DNA of 64,000 nucleotides, from NCBI GenBank assembly GCA_018806915.1, contig JAGKQI010000013.1:62001-126000 (forward strand), read 5' to 3'. Every line of letters begins with the position of its first letter. Position 1 is the first letter of the stretch. Origin of the DNA: Phytophthora colocasiae. Taxonomy: Eukaryota > Oomycota > Peronosporomycetes > Peronosporales > Peronosporaceae. A program made the translations under genes and the position numbers. Positions 53,670-63,459 of this stretch are shown here, piece by piece. Below the pieces are notes generated by a model, which saw only the letters and a list, made by a program, of their open reading frames with translations, searched no databases and was not told where the DNA came from.

Positions 53670-53864
53670 CTCGAGTAGAAACTGGAAGTGATGGACTGAA
53701 CATCATCACGGCTCGACTGCCATTCGGACTGAAGGGCCGAGTCCTGATCCGGACTGGGTGATAGGCGGGCACCACGCACAGAGACCATGCCATCAGTCTG
53801 CGTGGAAGCGTTAGACAAAGTTGATTCTACTGAAGTATTGTGAAAAGTTAATCTACACCTACAT

Positions 53865-56039
53865 CTACGCTTTCTTGATGTCGACTGCTTCAGCAGCAAA
53901 ACGGCGTAAGTCCGTCTCGAGTCCAGCGAAAGGAAGGTCGGCCACTTCCTGAGCATAAAAGTGCTTGCTCTTGCTCACGTTGCGTTCACCGTAGCAATTC
54001 TGAGCTTTCGGGAATTCTGGGTCGGCATTGTACGTCTGCACGTAGTAGTCCTCCTGTTTGGAAGTGTTCTTGAACGACAGCAGGTGCGTCCATACAATCG
54101 AGTCTGGGTATCCATCAGCCTCAGGCGGCTCCATGGTTGGTGCTGGAGTCTCCTCTGCCTGTACAAGTGCGTCCAGCTCAGACCAGGGTGGAATCTCCTT
54201 GCCTTCCTGCCGAAACCTTTGTCGGATCTCTGCTTTCTTTCTTGATCGAGCAATAGCTCGAGTCCTGTAGTCCACTTCTTCTCGAAGAGGTTCACCCATG
54301 AGTTTGTGTGAATTTCGGTGTAGGAACAACACTTCACCCTGGAAGTCGTGCTGAACCATAGTCAAGCCGCAAAAGCTCTCATTGATCGTCTTTCCAGCCA
54401 AGGCTGGCGCAGCTTGGATCATGTGGAATGGTGCCCCAAGCTTAAGCCACGCGAGACGGAAGAGATCTTTGTCGCCGTGGACGAGTTTCATGAGGTCGAA
54501 ATGGCTGGGGCGGTGGAATGTGTAGAATTTGACGAGTTCCAGCGCTTCCGCATGACGCCGGCGGTCAATGAGGATCTGTCCGCTCTCCTGTTCGAACATG
54601 TTGATAAACGGCATGTCGATCAATTCCCATAGCAGCGACTGACTGTGAATATTGAAAATCGTGCGTCCAGGATGCCAGAAGTCCGGCCAGAAGACAGCTC
54701 CTTTCTCTGTAAACTCGGACGAGCTGAACAGGAACGTCGGGTCTCTTGAAGGCACGTTATCGGCATCCAGGAACAGGATCCGCTCGAAGTAGCTATTGTA
54801 TATTGCGAACACTTTCGCACCATAGCCAGAAGCGTGCCAATCCGTGATCTCGTGAAAACTCATAATGGAAGTAGCGTTATCCGCTGCCAAAGCTGTAAGA
54901 GGCTTCATTGCGTTCGGATCTGCGTTCATCTCCGCGCTACGGTACCAGATCTCGATTGGCAAGCGGCATTTCAACACCTCACGCAGCGTTTTAATCGTCG
55001 CATAGGCACTTGGGATCAGCTTCGGATACACAACCATTACGATGCCTTCACGCCCTAGCTCACCAGTTGAGTTCTCGATATTCGGAAGCATAAAGCCGGG
55101 AGCAAGCGCGTTGTTTGCAGCCTCACGCGCTTTGTGGTGGAAGTTGACAAAGTTGGCAGCTTCGGAGCAGCGGAAGCTCATGTCCCACCTGGAGCTGCTG
55201 CAATAGCGTCGCATTACTCGGAACCGCTCACCAGTATCTTCATCTTCCACCTCACAGTAACCAGAATGGCCATAGGGCACCAATTTCGTGTAAACAAAGT
55301 CGTTCTCAGGCTTTCGAGGACCGTAGGGACTGCATCCTGCTGTCGCTTTCCAGCCCAAACTCTTGATTTTCCTCTGCTTCGTCTCATTCTTCGGCAGTAA
55401 CAGCACATCTCGAGCTTGTTCCTCTGCTTCCTGACGCCGTCGCTCAGCTTCGGCTATTTGAGACCCGGAAGCTTCAGACTGAGCAGAGTTTGCAGACCCT
55501 TCCGCCTCCATCTTGGCCACCACAGCTTCTCTCGCTAGACGCAACGCTTCTCGCACTTGAGAAGCCTCCATAGGAATGTCAATTGCTGCTTGAGTTGGGA
55601 TCGGTGTAGCCACGACCGGGATTTCTTCTTCGTTTTCTTGAATTGTTGCTTCTTCATTTTCCTGTGGCTGTTGTCGGGCTACTTTCCGCTCTTCGTCCGT
55701 CTCCGGGTGGTTGGCAGCCTTTAGAACAGCTGCCAAGTCCATTGTGCCGCCTTCTTGCTGAATTTCCACGCGGTTAACGCTCGACTCGGACGCTGCAGAG
55801 TCGGAGCCAGCACGCATCGCACTGAGGTTATGCGAAGACCAAATCAGCATTGCAATGGCGTAGACTGCACCACTCAGTAACAAAAGCCGAGGCAGCCACC
55901 TAGCACTGTAAGACGGTAACGCATGGGCAGACGATGACGCCGTGCGGTGTGGCAGCAGGACAGCTCCTGGCGCTTCAGCGTCTGCCTCTGGTGCGCTCGT
56001 AGTGTTAGCGCGCGGCCGCAGTAGCGAGTCCACCTCCAT
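53865..56039 (-). CDS. GT71/MNN1-like glycosyltransferase
   Basis: The ATG at 56039 gives 724 residues. The membrane segment lies near residues 46-68 (LPRLLLLSGAVYAIAMLIW). The stem is longer than in its neighbours and Glu/Ala/Gln-rich, probably coiled coil. Cys module: KSLGWKATAGCSPYGPRKPE to SGYCEVEDEDTGE; its first Cys is replaced by Ser. The catalytic motifs LFLDADNVPSRDP, FWPDFWHP, FEQESGQILIDRRR, HGDKDLFRLAW and VLFLHRNSHKLMG are all present. It starts about 500 bp after the stop of the upstream paralogue at 56538, and its own stop is about 195 bp from the start of the downstream one. Confidence 0.83.
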   Translation of the reverse strand: MEVDSLLRPRANTTSAPEADAEAPGAVLLPHRTASSSAHALPSYSARWLPRLLLLSGAVYAIAMLIWSSHNLSAMRAGSDSAASESSVNRVEIQQEGGTMDLAAVLKAANHPETDEERKVARQQPQENEEATIQENEEEIPVVATPIPTQAAIDIPMEASQVREALRLAREAVVAKMEAEGSANSAQSEASGSQIAEAERRRQEAEEQARDVLLLPKNETKQRKIKSLGWKATAGCSPYGPRKPENDFVYTKLVPYGHSGYCEVEDEDTGERFRVMRRYCSSSRWDMSFRCSEAANFVNFHHKAREAANNALAPGFMLPNIENSTGELGREGIVMVVYPKLIPSAYATIKTLREVLKCRLPIEIWYRSAEMNADPNAMKPLTALAADNATSIMSFHEITDWHASGYGAKVFAIYNSYFERILFLDADNVPSRDPTFLFSSSEFTEKGAVFWPDFWHPGRTIFNIHSQSLLWELIDMPFINMFEQESGQILIDRRRHAEALELVKFYTFHRPSHFDLMKLVHGDKDLFRLAWLKLGAPFHMIQAAPALAGKTINESFCGLTMVQHDFQGEVLFLHRNSHKLMGEPLREEVDYRTRAIARSRKKAEIRQRFRQEGKEIPPWSELDALVQAEETPAPTMEPPEADGYPDSIVWTHLLSFKNTSKQEDYYVQTYNADPEFPKAQNCYGERNVSKSKHFYAQEVADLPFAGLETDLRRFAAEAVDIKKA

Positions 56040-56537
56040 TGTCTTACAAGGAGCGAGGACGATTGACTAATGCCGAGGCATGGGACGCTCGCAGATTGTG
56101 ACGCACGTCGAGACCAGAGGGATTTTTTGGTAGAGATTTGTTGGGATGCCGTCTGGCGATGGAACGACTTGCGCTTTGTATTGAAGTGCATTTGGATCCA
56201 AGTCCTCACTGATCTTCCAGCACAGGCGTTTGACTTGCATGCCAGAAATGGTGACGCCGTTGCCGTATTCATTCTCACATTTGCCTACGTCAGGAATAAA
56301 CTCAGGTGAGCCGGGCACAGAAACGGCTGAAGCACTAGCACCAGCAATGTGTTCCTGCATTTACTTGCTGTAGGTGTGGAAGGAACTCCAAGAACCTTGG
56401 ACATTACAGATCGTTTACAGTAACTCCATGGCAAATGACACGCTGCGATAGTAGCGCTATCGTGCAGCACGATAGCGCTACTATCGCAGCGTGTCATTTG
56501 CACGATTCGTGCTATACTCGACGTAACCCACGCAGCG
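56040..56537. other. Intergenic with small ORF and long palindrome
   Basis: Between two glycosyltransferase genes, a minus-strand open frame with an ATG at 56360 runs 97 codons to 56067. It is not recognised, has four Cys residues and no signal peptide; coding is uncertain. Upstream of it is the perfect palindrome at 56431-56501. Confidence 0.35.
56431..56501. repeat. Perfect 35-bp inverted repeat with 1-nt loop
   Basis: The left arm 56431-56465 and right arm 56467-56501 are exact reverse complements, separated by a single A. It lies 37 bp after the stop of the glycosyltransferase at 56538, so its RNA would form a 35-bp hairpin in the 3' untranslated region. No flanking target duplication was seen. 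Confidence 0.95.
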
Positions 56538-58505
56538 CTATCGTCCAGTAATCCCAGCTTGCTCGTAAAATCGAGCACCCTCCATGGCGAAACGCCGTAG
56601 CTCCGTCTCAAGTCTAGCGTAACTGAGGTTGGCGAACTCTTGCATGACAAAGTGCTGGCTCTGATTCAAGTAGCGCTGGCCGTAGCAATTCTGTCCATTC
56701 TCAAAGTCTGGATACGCTTCATACGAACGGATCAGGTAGTCTGATCGACGAGATGTGTTTTTGAGCGAAACCAAGTGCGTCCAGATCACCATGTCAGGGT
56801 AACCATCAGGCTCTGGTGCCTCTAAAGTCGGTGATGGTGTATCCATCAGCTCCTCCTTATTCCGGTCGAGCGTAATTTGATCTGCCTCGGCCATCTTCAT
56901 ACGTAGTCGTTTGTTTCGTGCACGTCGAATGGCAGCAGCTTTCATATTGACAGCCTTTCGTCGCGGAGTGCCCATGAGTTTGTGTGAGTTACGATGCAGA
57001 AAGAGAACTTCACCTTGTGCATCGAACTGCACCATTGTCATTCCACAAAAACTGCCATTCACCACTTTACCAGCGACGGCAGGTGGTGACTCGATCATGT
57101 GGAATGATGCGCCCAGTTTAAGCCAAGCGAATCGGAAGAGGTCCTTGTCGCCGTGTGCCAGTTTCATTTTGTCAAAATGGTTTGGGCGATGGAAGGTGAA
57201 AAACTTCACAAGTTCCATTGATGCCGCGTGCCTCCTTCGATCAATCAGCAGTTGTCCACTCTCCTGCTCGAACATACTAACGAATGGCAGGTCCAGCAGC
57301 TCCCATATAAGTGAATGTGGCTGGATGTTGAAGATTGTCTTGCCTGGGTGCCAGAAATCCGGCCAAAACACTGCGCCGGAATCTTGAAATTCAGGTGAGC
57401 CAAACAGAAAAGTCGGATCTCGCACTGGGACGTTATCGGCGTCTAGAAACAGCACGCGCTCGAAAAAGCTGTGGTAGATGGCGAACACCTTGGTCGCAAA
57501 ACCTGCCACTCCTGGCTCACTGATCTCTCGAAAAGTGATACTCCCGTTTTTCTTGCTTGACCACTCCTGGAGCTGTGCGAATGCTTCAGGGAAGTACTTC
57601 ATTTCTTGTGGTCGAAACCAGAGCTCGATAGGCAAGCGGCAGTTCAGCAGTTCGTTCAAAGCTCGAATCGTAGCGAAAGCACTTGCCAACAGCTTTGGAT
57701 ACACCACCATGACAATTCCGTCTCGTGGCTGCTGCTGGTCAGCTTTTAGGTGGATATTGGGTAGTAAAAAGTTGCCATTCTGCGCTTTCACAGCCGCTCC
57801 TCGTGATTTCTGAGGGAAGAGCGCGAAATCCCACGCCTCGGAGCAACGAAACCTTGCCGTATCCCTTACACTGGAGCAGTGACGCTGCATGACGCGGAAG
57901 TTCTCTCCTGTATCTTTATCTTGTACCTCACAGTAACCAGACGCACCGAATGGGATAACCTTATTGCAGTTATCATCTAAACTAGGTAGTCTCGGTCCAT
58001 TAGGACTGCATTGATCCGTCGCTCTCCAGCCGATACACCGCAACCTCCTGAATTTCGTCTCCCACACTGGAAATGATTTGAGTGTTTTAGCGTGAGCTTC
58101 TGCCTCTGCAATCGCTTGCTCATCCCTCTCAATAGATGCGTTGAATTGATGCAGAAACTCCATTTCCAGCTCTGCAAACGTAAAATCCGTCCTCAACTCT
58201 CGATCCGCGTGTGACTGTAGATACCTCAACTTCTCCTCATCCAGATTGGAGACAGAGATGAAATTGTCCAAATTCCCAATGAAACCTTTATCACGCCTCC
58301 GTCTATAAGTGTAGCTGAACCAAATGAGTAGTAATAAAGTGTACAATAGACACCCAAACAGTAGTAGACGCTTCCAGCGACGACTAGGTGAACGTGATCG
58401 CGGTTGAGTCAGTGCACGACTGTTGTATCTAGGTAGAAGAAGTGTTTCATCGACCAACGGGTCTTTGTGATGGCTTGTGGCTCGTGGACGGCGTTCAGCG
58501 ACCAT
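56538..58505 (-). CDS. GT71/MNN1-like glycosyltransferase
   Basis: The first ATG is at 58505, giving 655 residues. The membrane segment lies near residues 48-68 (KRLLLFGCLLYTLLLLIWF), followed directly by a basic YRRRRDKG. Cys module: RLRCIGWRATDQCSPNGPRL to SGYCEVQDKDTGE. The catalytic domain has LFLDADNVPVRDP (DxD), FWPDFWHP, FEQESGQLLIDRRR, HGDKDLFRFAW, FCGMTMVQFD and VLFLHRNSHKLMG. It is the first of three consecutive paralogues on minus. The three share length and motifs, and differ mainly in the stem, as expected from tandem duplication. Confidence 0.83.
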   Translation of the reverse strand: MVAERRPRATSHHKDPLVDETLLLPRYNSRALTQPRSRSPSRRWKRLLLFGCLLYTLLLLIWFSYTYRRRRDKGFIGNLDNFISVSNLDEEKLRYLQSHADRELRTDFTFAELEMEFLHQFNASIERDEQAIAEAEAHAKTLKSFPVWETKFRRLRCIGWRATDQCSPNGPRLPSLDDNCNKVIPFGASGYCEVQDKDTGENFRVMQRHCSSVRDTARFRCSEAWDFALFPQKSRGAAVKAQNGNFLLPNIHLKADQQQPRDGIVMVVYPKLLASAFATIRALNELLNCRLPIELWFRPQEMKYFPEAFAQLQEWSSKKNGSITFREISEPGVAGFATKVFAIYHSFFERVLFLDADNVPVRDPTFLFGSPEFQDSGAVFWPDFWHPGKTIFNIQPHSLIWELLDLPFVSMFEQESGQLLIDRRRHAASMELVKFFTFHRPNHFDKMKLAHGDKDLFRFAWLKLGASFHMIESPPAVAGKVVNGSFCGMTMVQFDAQGEVLFLHRNSHKLMGTPRRKAVNMKAAAIRRARNKRLRMKMAEADQITLDRNKEELMDTPSPTLEAPEPDGYPDMVIWTHLVSLKNTSRRSDYLIRSYEAYPDFENGQNCYGQRYLNQSQHFVMQEFANLSYARLETELRRFAMEGARFYEQAGITGR

Positions 58506-58764
58506 ACTCCACACTTGCTATTGGCACTTGGAATTAAGTTCGGTTTTGTGCTGGTTAGGTTCGGCTTCCATCTCAATATTGCTTGCGATTATAGGGCCGT
58601 AAGCTATGATGCGCTCCTTGTTGGCGAGATGAGCATGCCATCTTTATATACTAGTAATAATAGCTGAATAACTTTATTTTTGTTAGAATAAAAAATAAGC
58701 CGACTACTTGAGCGTTACGTCTCTCTCAAGTTTGCTGCACTGTGGTAATCGCTGCTTGTGATCT

Positions 58765-59538
58765 TCAGCGGTGGGCAGATCTGTGGTTGTCCCTGCTGAT
58801 TGATACCACCAACGGAATTCTTTCATCAATAGTTTTCTCGACCAATTCAATCATGTAGTCGTAGTGCGATATCAACCGCGGCAACCCATACTTCGAAGCT
58901 AGCCCAAACAGTCCGCCGGCGAGAATCACCCAACACCATAGCGTTCGTAGACTGAACGCAGACCTTATACATCCTTCTTTGTCGAATGAATCTCGTCCAG
59001 CGGCCAAAGCAACGAGAAAAAGTCCGTAATCAGCCCATCCAGAAAACTGTTTTGCGAGGTTGAGCCACCGTCTTTCTTCTGTTCTACACAACAAAGGTTA
59101 ACAAATAAAAATATAAATAAACCTCAAAACTACAGGTTGGGACAAAGGATGCCACGCACTCTTCATCTTCTCAAGTATGGGGTTACTAGGAACCTCCACC
59201 AGCACGTTCACAGGGCCTCTACCTTCTGCTTCTGCTTCTTCATCCACTCCGCCGACATCCTGATCCGACAACCCCACACGCTGTAGCATCGGTCGCGCCG
59301 CATCCAACAGCTTTAAGCCAGTGGTGTCCTCTACGCCCTTCTTCACGTCTGCCTCCGTCAGCCACGCGCCGTCTTTCTTCGCCAGGAAGAGCCGCAGGTC
59401 CTTAGCGTCACATGTGATTGTTGCTGGGTTCTCCGCCTTGATCACTTTTTTCAAGTCCCCCACAGAAGCACTGTTGTCGACGTCCACAGGGAAGGCGTTT
59501 CCTGCATCTCCAACAATCGCACAGAAGAGCTTAACCAT
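58765..59538 (-). CDS. Crinkler (CRN)-like effector, short
   Basis: The ATG at 59538 opens a typical CRN N-terminus: MVKLFCAIVG, the LFLAK-type motif at residues 50-54 (RLFLAK), a DWL-like region, and NVLVEVP at 111-117 in place of HVLVxxP. CRN proteins are secreted oomycete effectors that act in the plant cell nucleus. The canonical N-terminus is followed by only a short tail. The frame stops at 59098, and a spliced tail is likely. Two models use the acceptor at 59084. A GTGCGT donor (about 80-nt intron) gives a roughly 38-codon tail. A GTTTAT donor (39 nt) leads into a longer frame to 58765 with a hydrophobic stretch. The large C-terminal domains known for CRNs are absent. The gene may be a truncated copy. 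Confidence 0.7.
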
Positions 59539-59671
59539 CTTTGCTTGAGCAGGCAGATTTTGGAATGAGGAAAGGGATGGAGAATTTCTGCGTGCGTCAG
59601 AGTCTGTCAGACGTACACCTAATTCATGTGGTGCACATTTTTTGAAATAAGGTAATGTCAACTTCAACTTA

Positions 59672-62600
59672 CTACACGTGCATGTGCTGCACGTGGTTCA
59701 CTAGAATAACGGGGTCGAGTGTGACGAAGCGGCAGTGCGGGCATTTATGCTTCTCGTCTTCAGTAGAGCCCTGCATTTCTGTAGGGGGCAACGTCACCAC
59801 TGGCACTGTCGGTTCCAAGCCGAATATCCGACTGCCTCCAAGAACAGCGATTGACCTCTCCATAGGGTTCTCGGGGTTGGCCACTGGTACGTTGTTGTTG
59901 TGGATAGTTTCTACGTGATCGACCATCAAAACAGCGTCAGGAGTGACGAATGGGCAGTAGGGGCATCGAGTTGGTCCAGTTGTAGTCGTCGCAGCCTGGT
60001 ACGCCGGATGATACGCAGCTCCTGCCATGGCAGCTTGAGCAGGATACTGTGCCCGTCCACGTCTTGCTGTAGCACCGTGTTTCGTTCGACCATGAAACCA
60101 ACGCGTGATTACGGCAATTAAAATCAATACGACGAATGTGCCACCCACGATAATGGCAATAGCCCAAGCAGACCAGAATGACTTGTCTTCACTGGTGGCT
60201 GCAGCCGATCCGGACATGGAGCCGATTGCACTGGACGACGCAACAAAAGCGAACTTCTGCACTTCAGCCAGCAGCACGCTGCGACCGTAAACGACAGCCT
60301 CAACCACAATTTCGCCATTGGCTCCGAGTGCTGGGCTATCTGTTACGTTGTTGACACTGTCACTGCCACTGCTGCTGCTTAGGTTCCTCCCAGTGGCAGC
60401 AGCGTACAGGTCGGCATAGGAAACCTGCACCATCTCCACATTGTTCTTAGAATCCCGTCCCGTACTTGAATCGGCTGTCAGTGGGCCAAACGTCTTGCTA
60501 TTATTGCGAACGCGGACGACAAGGTCCAGGTCGTGCTGTAACTGCGACGTCGCCTGAGTTGAACCTGGCGGGTCTGTCCACACGAGAGTCGCGCGTAGAT
60601 CAACGTCACGAGCAACTGTGAACGAAATGACCATCTCAGCTTGGTGCGCTACCGAAGGTTCGCTATTTTCTGTCGAATTCGGCAGGAAATACAGCGACGG
60701 CAGTCCATCATTGCTGCTGTTCCCGCTTAAACCTACGAAATCAACAATATTGGTCAGATTTGGTTTGCCGTAGCCCTGGTACACATCAGGGAACGCCACA
60801 TCAGTAGCGTCCGAGGCTAAACTCGAGCAAGAAACGACGCCACTTGCAGGAAGTGCAGCCATCCGCTGTTGTAGCGAGTCTCCACTGTGAATAATTAAAG
60901 CTTTGAGCAACGAAGCAGGTACAGTGCTCATAGCATACGCTGCATTTTTTGTGCCATTCTTCCACCAGCCGTCACGGAGCCACTCGTAGAGAAGCACCGC
61001 CACACCAGTAACTACAGGTGTGGCTTGTGATGTGCCCTGAAGCGAACAAGTAGCCGAACTTTCCCTTGTAGACCCTGGGGCTTCGGATTGACTGGAAATG
61101 AGACTCATACCAGGCGCCACTACATCAGGCTTTAATCTCCCGTCTGTTGTAGGGCCAGCCGAGGAAAATGCTGCCACTGTGTGTTCATTGAAAATATCAG
61201 GACACGCGTAATCCGTAAAAGAAGTAGCCGAATTGAGTGAAGCTCCAACCGAAATCACATTTTTGGCGCCTGATGGCGATGAAATAGTCCGTTGACCAGT
61301 GATCGAAGATTCGCCACTGTTGCCTGCGGCCACGACCACCAGAATCTCTGGATTTTCATAAATAAAAGCGTCCAAATCCCTGGCTTGGGAGCTATAGTCC
61401 GATCCAGGCGTACCCCACGAGAACGAGAAAATTTTAGCTCCAGCGTCTATCTGACTCTCCAACAGGTCGCTGGCGTCTGCAGGGGTGGCCAACGACACAG
61501 CACAATTAAGTTCGCCCACGCACGAATCATCCTGCGTTCCAATATCCATGAAAGCAATCCGTGACTTGTCGGCAATGCCCAAATTGGCTTCCTTGCCGCT
61601 AAAAGAGCTGCCAGCAAGAAGTCCAGCGACGTGAGTCCCATGACCGCAGATAATCGTCTCAGCCTCATCAGCTTTATTTGCCCAGGCGTTGTACATTACC
61701 ACTTTTCGAGCTGACAGTACCATGCCAGAGAAAACATCGCGGTCATCCTGATCAAATTGGTCATGGTAAAGATACAATCCTGTGTCCGTGATACCTACCA
61801 CGACGTCATTGCCTCGAATACCGGCCTCTCTTGCAGAATCCACACCCACCAAACTTGGTACATAAGCATCCAGGCGTCTATGATTTTGCAGTCGAGTCCA
61901 GCGTTCACGTTCTTCCCCACGAAGTAAATTCTGTGTAATCTCTTGGCGTTCATCAACCCACTCGACAGAGCTTTCACCTACAACGAGCGCCACAATATTT
62001 GTCCATGTCCTCAGATCCTGCAGTGGCTTTGTGAAGAGCGATTTTGGCTGGAGCTTGTCCGTTTCAAATACGTTCAAAAGTCCAAACAATTCACTCGCAC
62101 GCTTTTCAAGCGAAGTCAACATCGTCTGTTGATCAGCTCCCTGTACCAATCTGATCTCCATCGCGGGTGCAGCCACCGACGACGCGTTTCCACCCACCCC
62201 TTGCATCATCCTGTAGCTTAACTGAGCAGCACTTCGAGCGAATGGCATCAGCTTCAAAATCTCCGGCAGGTCCAGCACTTTATCCACGCACTCCAGTGCT
62301 CGAATCTGTTCTGCTACGTCCTTCTTAGCATGTACCAACACAACTGTGTTTTCCCCCAGACTGTCTCCTCTCTTCGTCAGTAGCGGCACTTCATTCTCCC
62401 CATTCTTCACCCATAAACCCTGTATCGACGCAATACATGCTCTATCATGGTCTTTCTCCTGTCCATTAACCAATTTCACCAGTCTGGGTTTTCGTTCCGC
62501 CTTCTCCTCCTGCTCCGAGTCGTCGTCCTGCACAGTCGGCAGTAATTTATCCTGTAAAAACGCCAATTGGCAAGCGTCGGCCGTGACGCTGTCGCCGCCC

Positions 62601-62941
62601 AGCATAGCGTCGTACGCCTGGAAGAAGGCGTCGTGGAAGCCCTGGAAAACCTGTGCGCTGTCCGCAGCTGACAGCGTCAGCGAGAACGCTAGCGTCGACG
62701 CATTCTGTCCCACGCTGTTACACGAAATCACATCAATCTGTTCATCGGAAGCCTCCAATTTGCGTCGACGGCCGCAGAGCGCTGTCGAACACTGCGACGT
62801 GTGAGAAAGCAGCGCTGGGGAGCAGTGGAAGGCGCAGAAGGCGGCGGCGTCTGCGAACTCGAGCCCCTGCGCGTCCAGTAGAGCAGCGGAGCAGCGCCCA
62901 ATGAGCCCCAGAGAGAGCAACACGCCCCTCATAACCTGCAT
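59672..62941 (-). CDS. Membrane-anchored subtilisin-like protease with zinc-finger tail
   Basis: The ATG at 62941 gives 1089 residues with an N-terminal signal peptide (MRGVLLSLGLIGRCSAALLD region). After a long pro-region comes an S8 subtilase domain with the catalytic Asp near 385 (VVGITDTGLYLYHDQF), His near 434 (CGHGTHVAGLLAG), oxyanion Asn near 540 (VAAGNSGE) and Ser near 636 (GTSQATPVVTG). A beta-sandwich follows (LVWTDPPGS to HDLDLVVRV), as in KP-43-like subtilases. One membrane segment lies near 924-950 (AIAIIVGGTFVVLILIAVI). The cytosolic tail carries two related Cys2-His2-like modules: CPYCPFVTPDAV...HVETIH near 994 and CPHCRFVTLDPV...HVQHMH at the very end. The protein is unspliced and looks intact. 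Confidence 0.85.
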   Translation of the reverse strand: MQVMRGVLLSLGLIGRCSAALLDAQGLEFADAAAFCAFHCSPALLSHTSQCSTALCGRRRKLEASDEQIDVISCNSVGQNASTLAFSLTLSAADSAQVFQGFHDAFFQAYDAMLGGDSVTADACQLAFLQDKLLPTVQDDDSEQEEKAERKPRLVKLVNGQEKDHDRACIASIQGLWVKNGENEVPLLTKRGDSLGENTVVLVHAKKDVAEQIRALECVDKVLDLPEILKLMPFARSAAQLSYRMMQGVGGNASSVAAPAMEIRLVQGADQQTMLTSLEKRASELFGLLNVFETDKLQPKSLFTKPLQDLRTWTNIVALVVGESSVEWVDERQEITQNLLRGEERERWTRLQNHRRLDAYVPSLVGVDSAREAGIRGNDVVVGITDTGLYLYHDQFDQDDRDVFSGMVLSARKVVMYNAWANKADEAETIICGHGTHVAGLLAGSSFSGKEANLGIADKSRIAFMDIGTQDDSCVGELNCAVSLATPADASDLLESQIDAGAKIFSFSWGTPGSDYSSQARDLDAFIYENPEILVVVAAGNSGESSITGQRTISSPSGAKNVISVGASLNSATSFTDYACPDIFNEHTVAAFSSAGPTTDGRLKPDVVAPGMSLISSQSEAPGSTRESSATCSLQGTSQATPVVTGVAVLLYEWLRDGWWKNGTKNAAYAMSTVPASLLKALIIHSGDSLQQRMAALPASGVVSCSSLASDATDVAFPDVYQGYGKPNLTNIVDFVGLSGNSSNDGLPSLYFLPNSTENSEPSVAHQAEMVISFTVARDVDLRATLVWTDPPGSTQATSQLQHDLDLVVRVRNNSKTFGPLTADSSTGRDSKNNVEMVQVSYADLYAAATGRNLSSSSGSDSVNNVTDSPALGANGEIVVEAVVYGRSVLLAEVQKFAFVASSSAIGSMSGSAAATSEDKSFWSAWAIAIIVGGTFVVLILIAVITRWFHGRTKHGATARRGRAQYPAQAAMAGAAYHPAYQAATTTTGPTRCPYCPFVTPDAVLMVDHVETIHNNNVPVANPENPMERSIAVLGGSRIFGLEPTVPVVTLPPTEMQGSTEDEKHKCPHCRFVTLDPVILVNHVQHMHV

Positions 62942-63459
62942 AAGCCGCGGAGGTTTTGACACCGTGGGCAAAAGTTGCTCAATGGTGTTTTGTTCCTCAA
63001 GGCACTTTCTATTTTCTGTTCGCAAAAGGCAACTGTCGCGTGGCGTCGTAGAGGCATACAAATTTCAAGTATAAGAAGCAACTTTCGAGGCTTCCTCAGG
63101 TTTTTCATGGGCAGGTTTTGCAACTGAAAATGCTGGTGTTCGTTAGATCCGGAGCCCTCCCGCCGTCTCTACGTCGACATTTTCCTGCCGTCACCACGCT
63201 TGTTGCGAGGCTTCCTCCGCCTGAAGGTGTCGGAGGCCCTAAGATTGACGCACAGTTTCGTTTCAGGTTGAAACTTTCAGCGAGAAGTCAAGCAGCCGTC
63301 ACAACGTTGACGGCCACCCATTACCAGCCGTACGCAAACGTTTAGCTTCCTTTCTAGTGGATTTCCGGCTTGCACTCCCTGAACTACCACTACGTGTGTG
63401 GTGCTTGACTCCAGCCTGGAATGCAAGCGATCACGGCTCCGTGAATCCGCTGCAAACCT
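62942..63459. other. Intergenic, divergent promoter region
   Basis: This holds the upstream region of the protease gene. A plus-strand open frame from an ATG at 63130 to 63345 (71 codons) has no motif, and I do not call it a gene. Confidence 0.4.
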
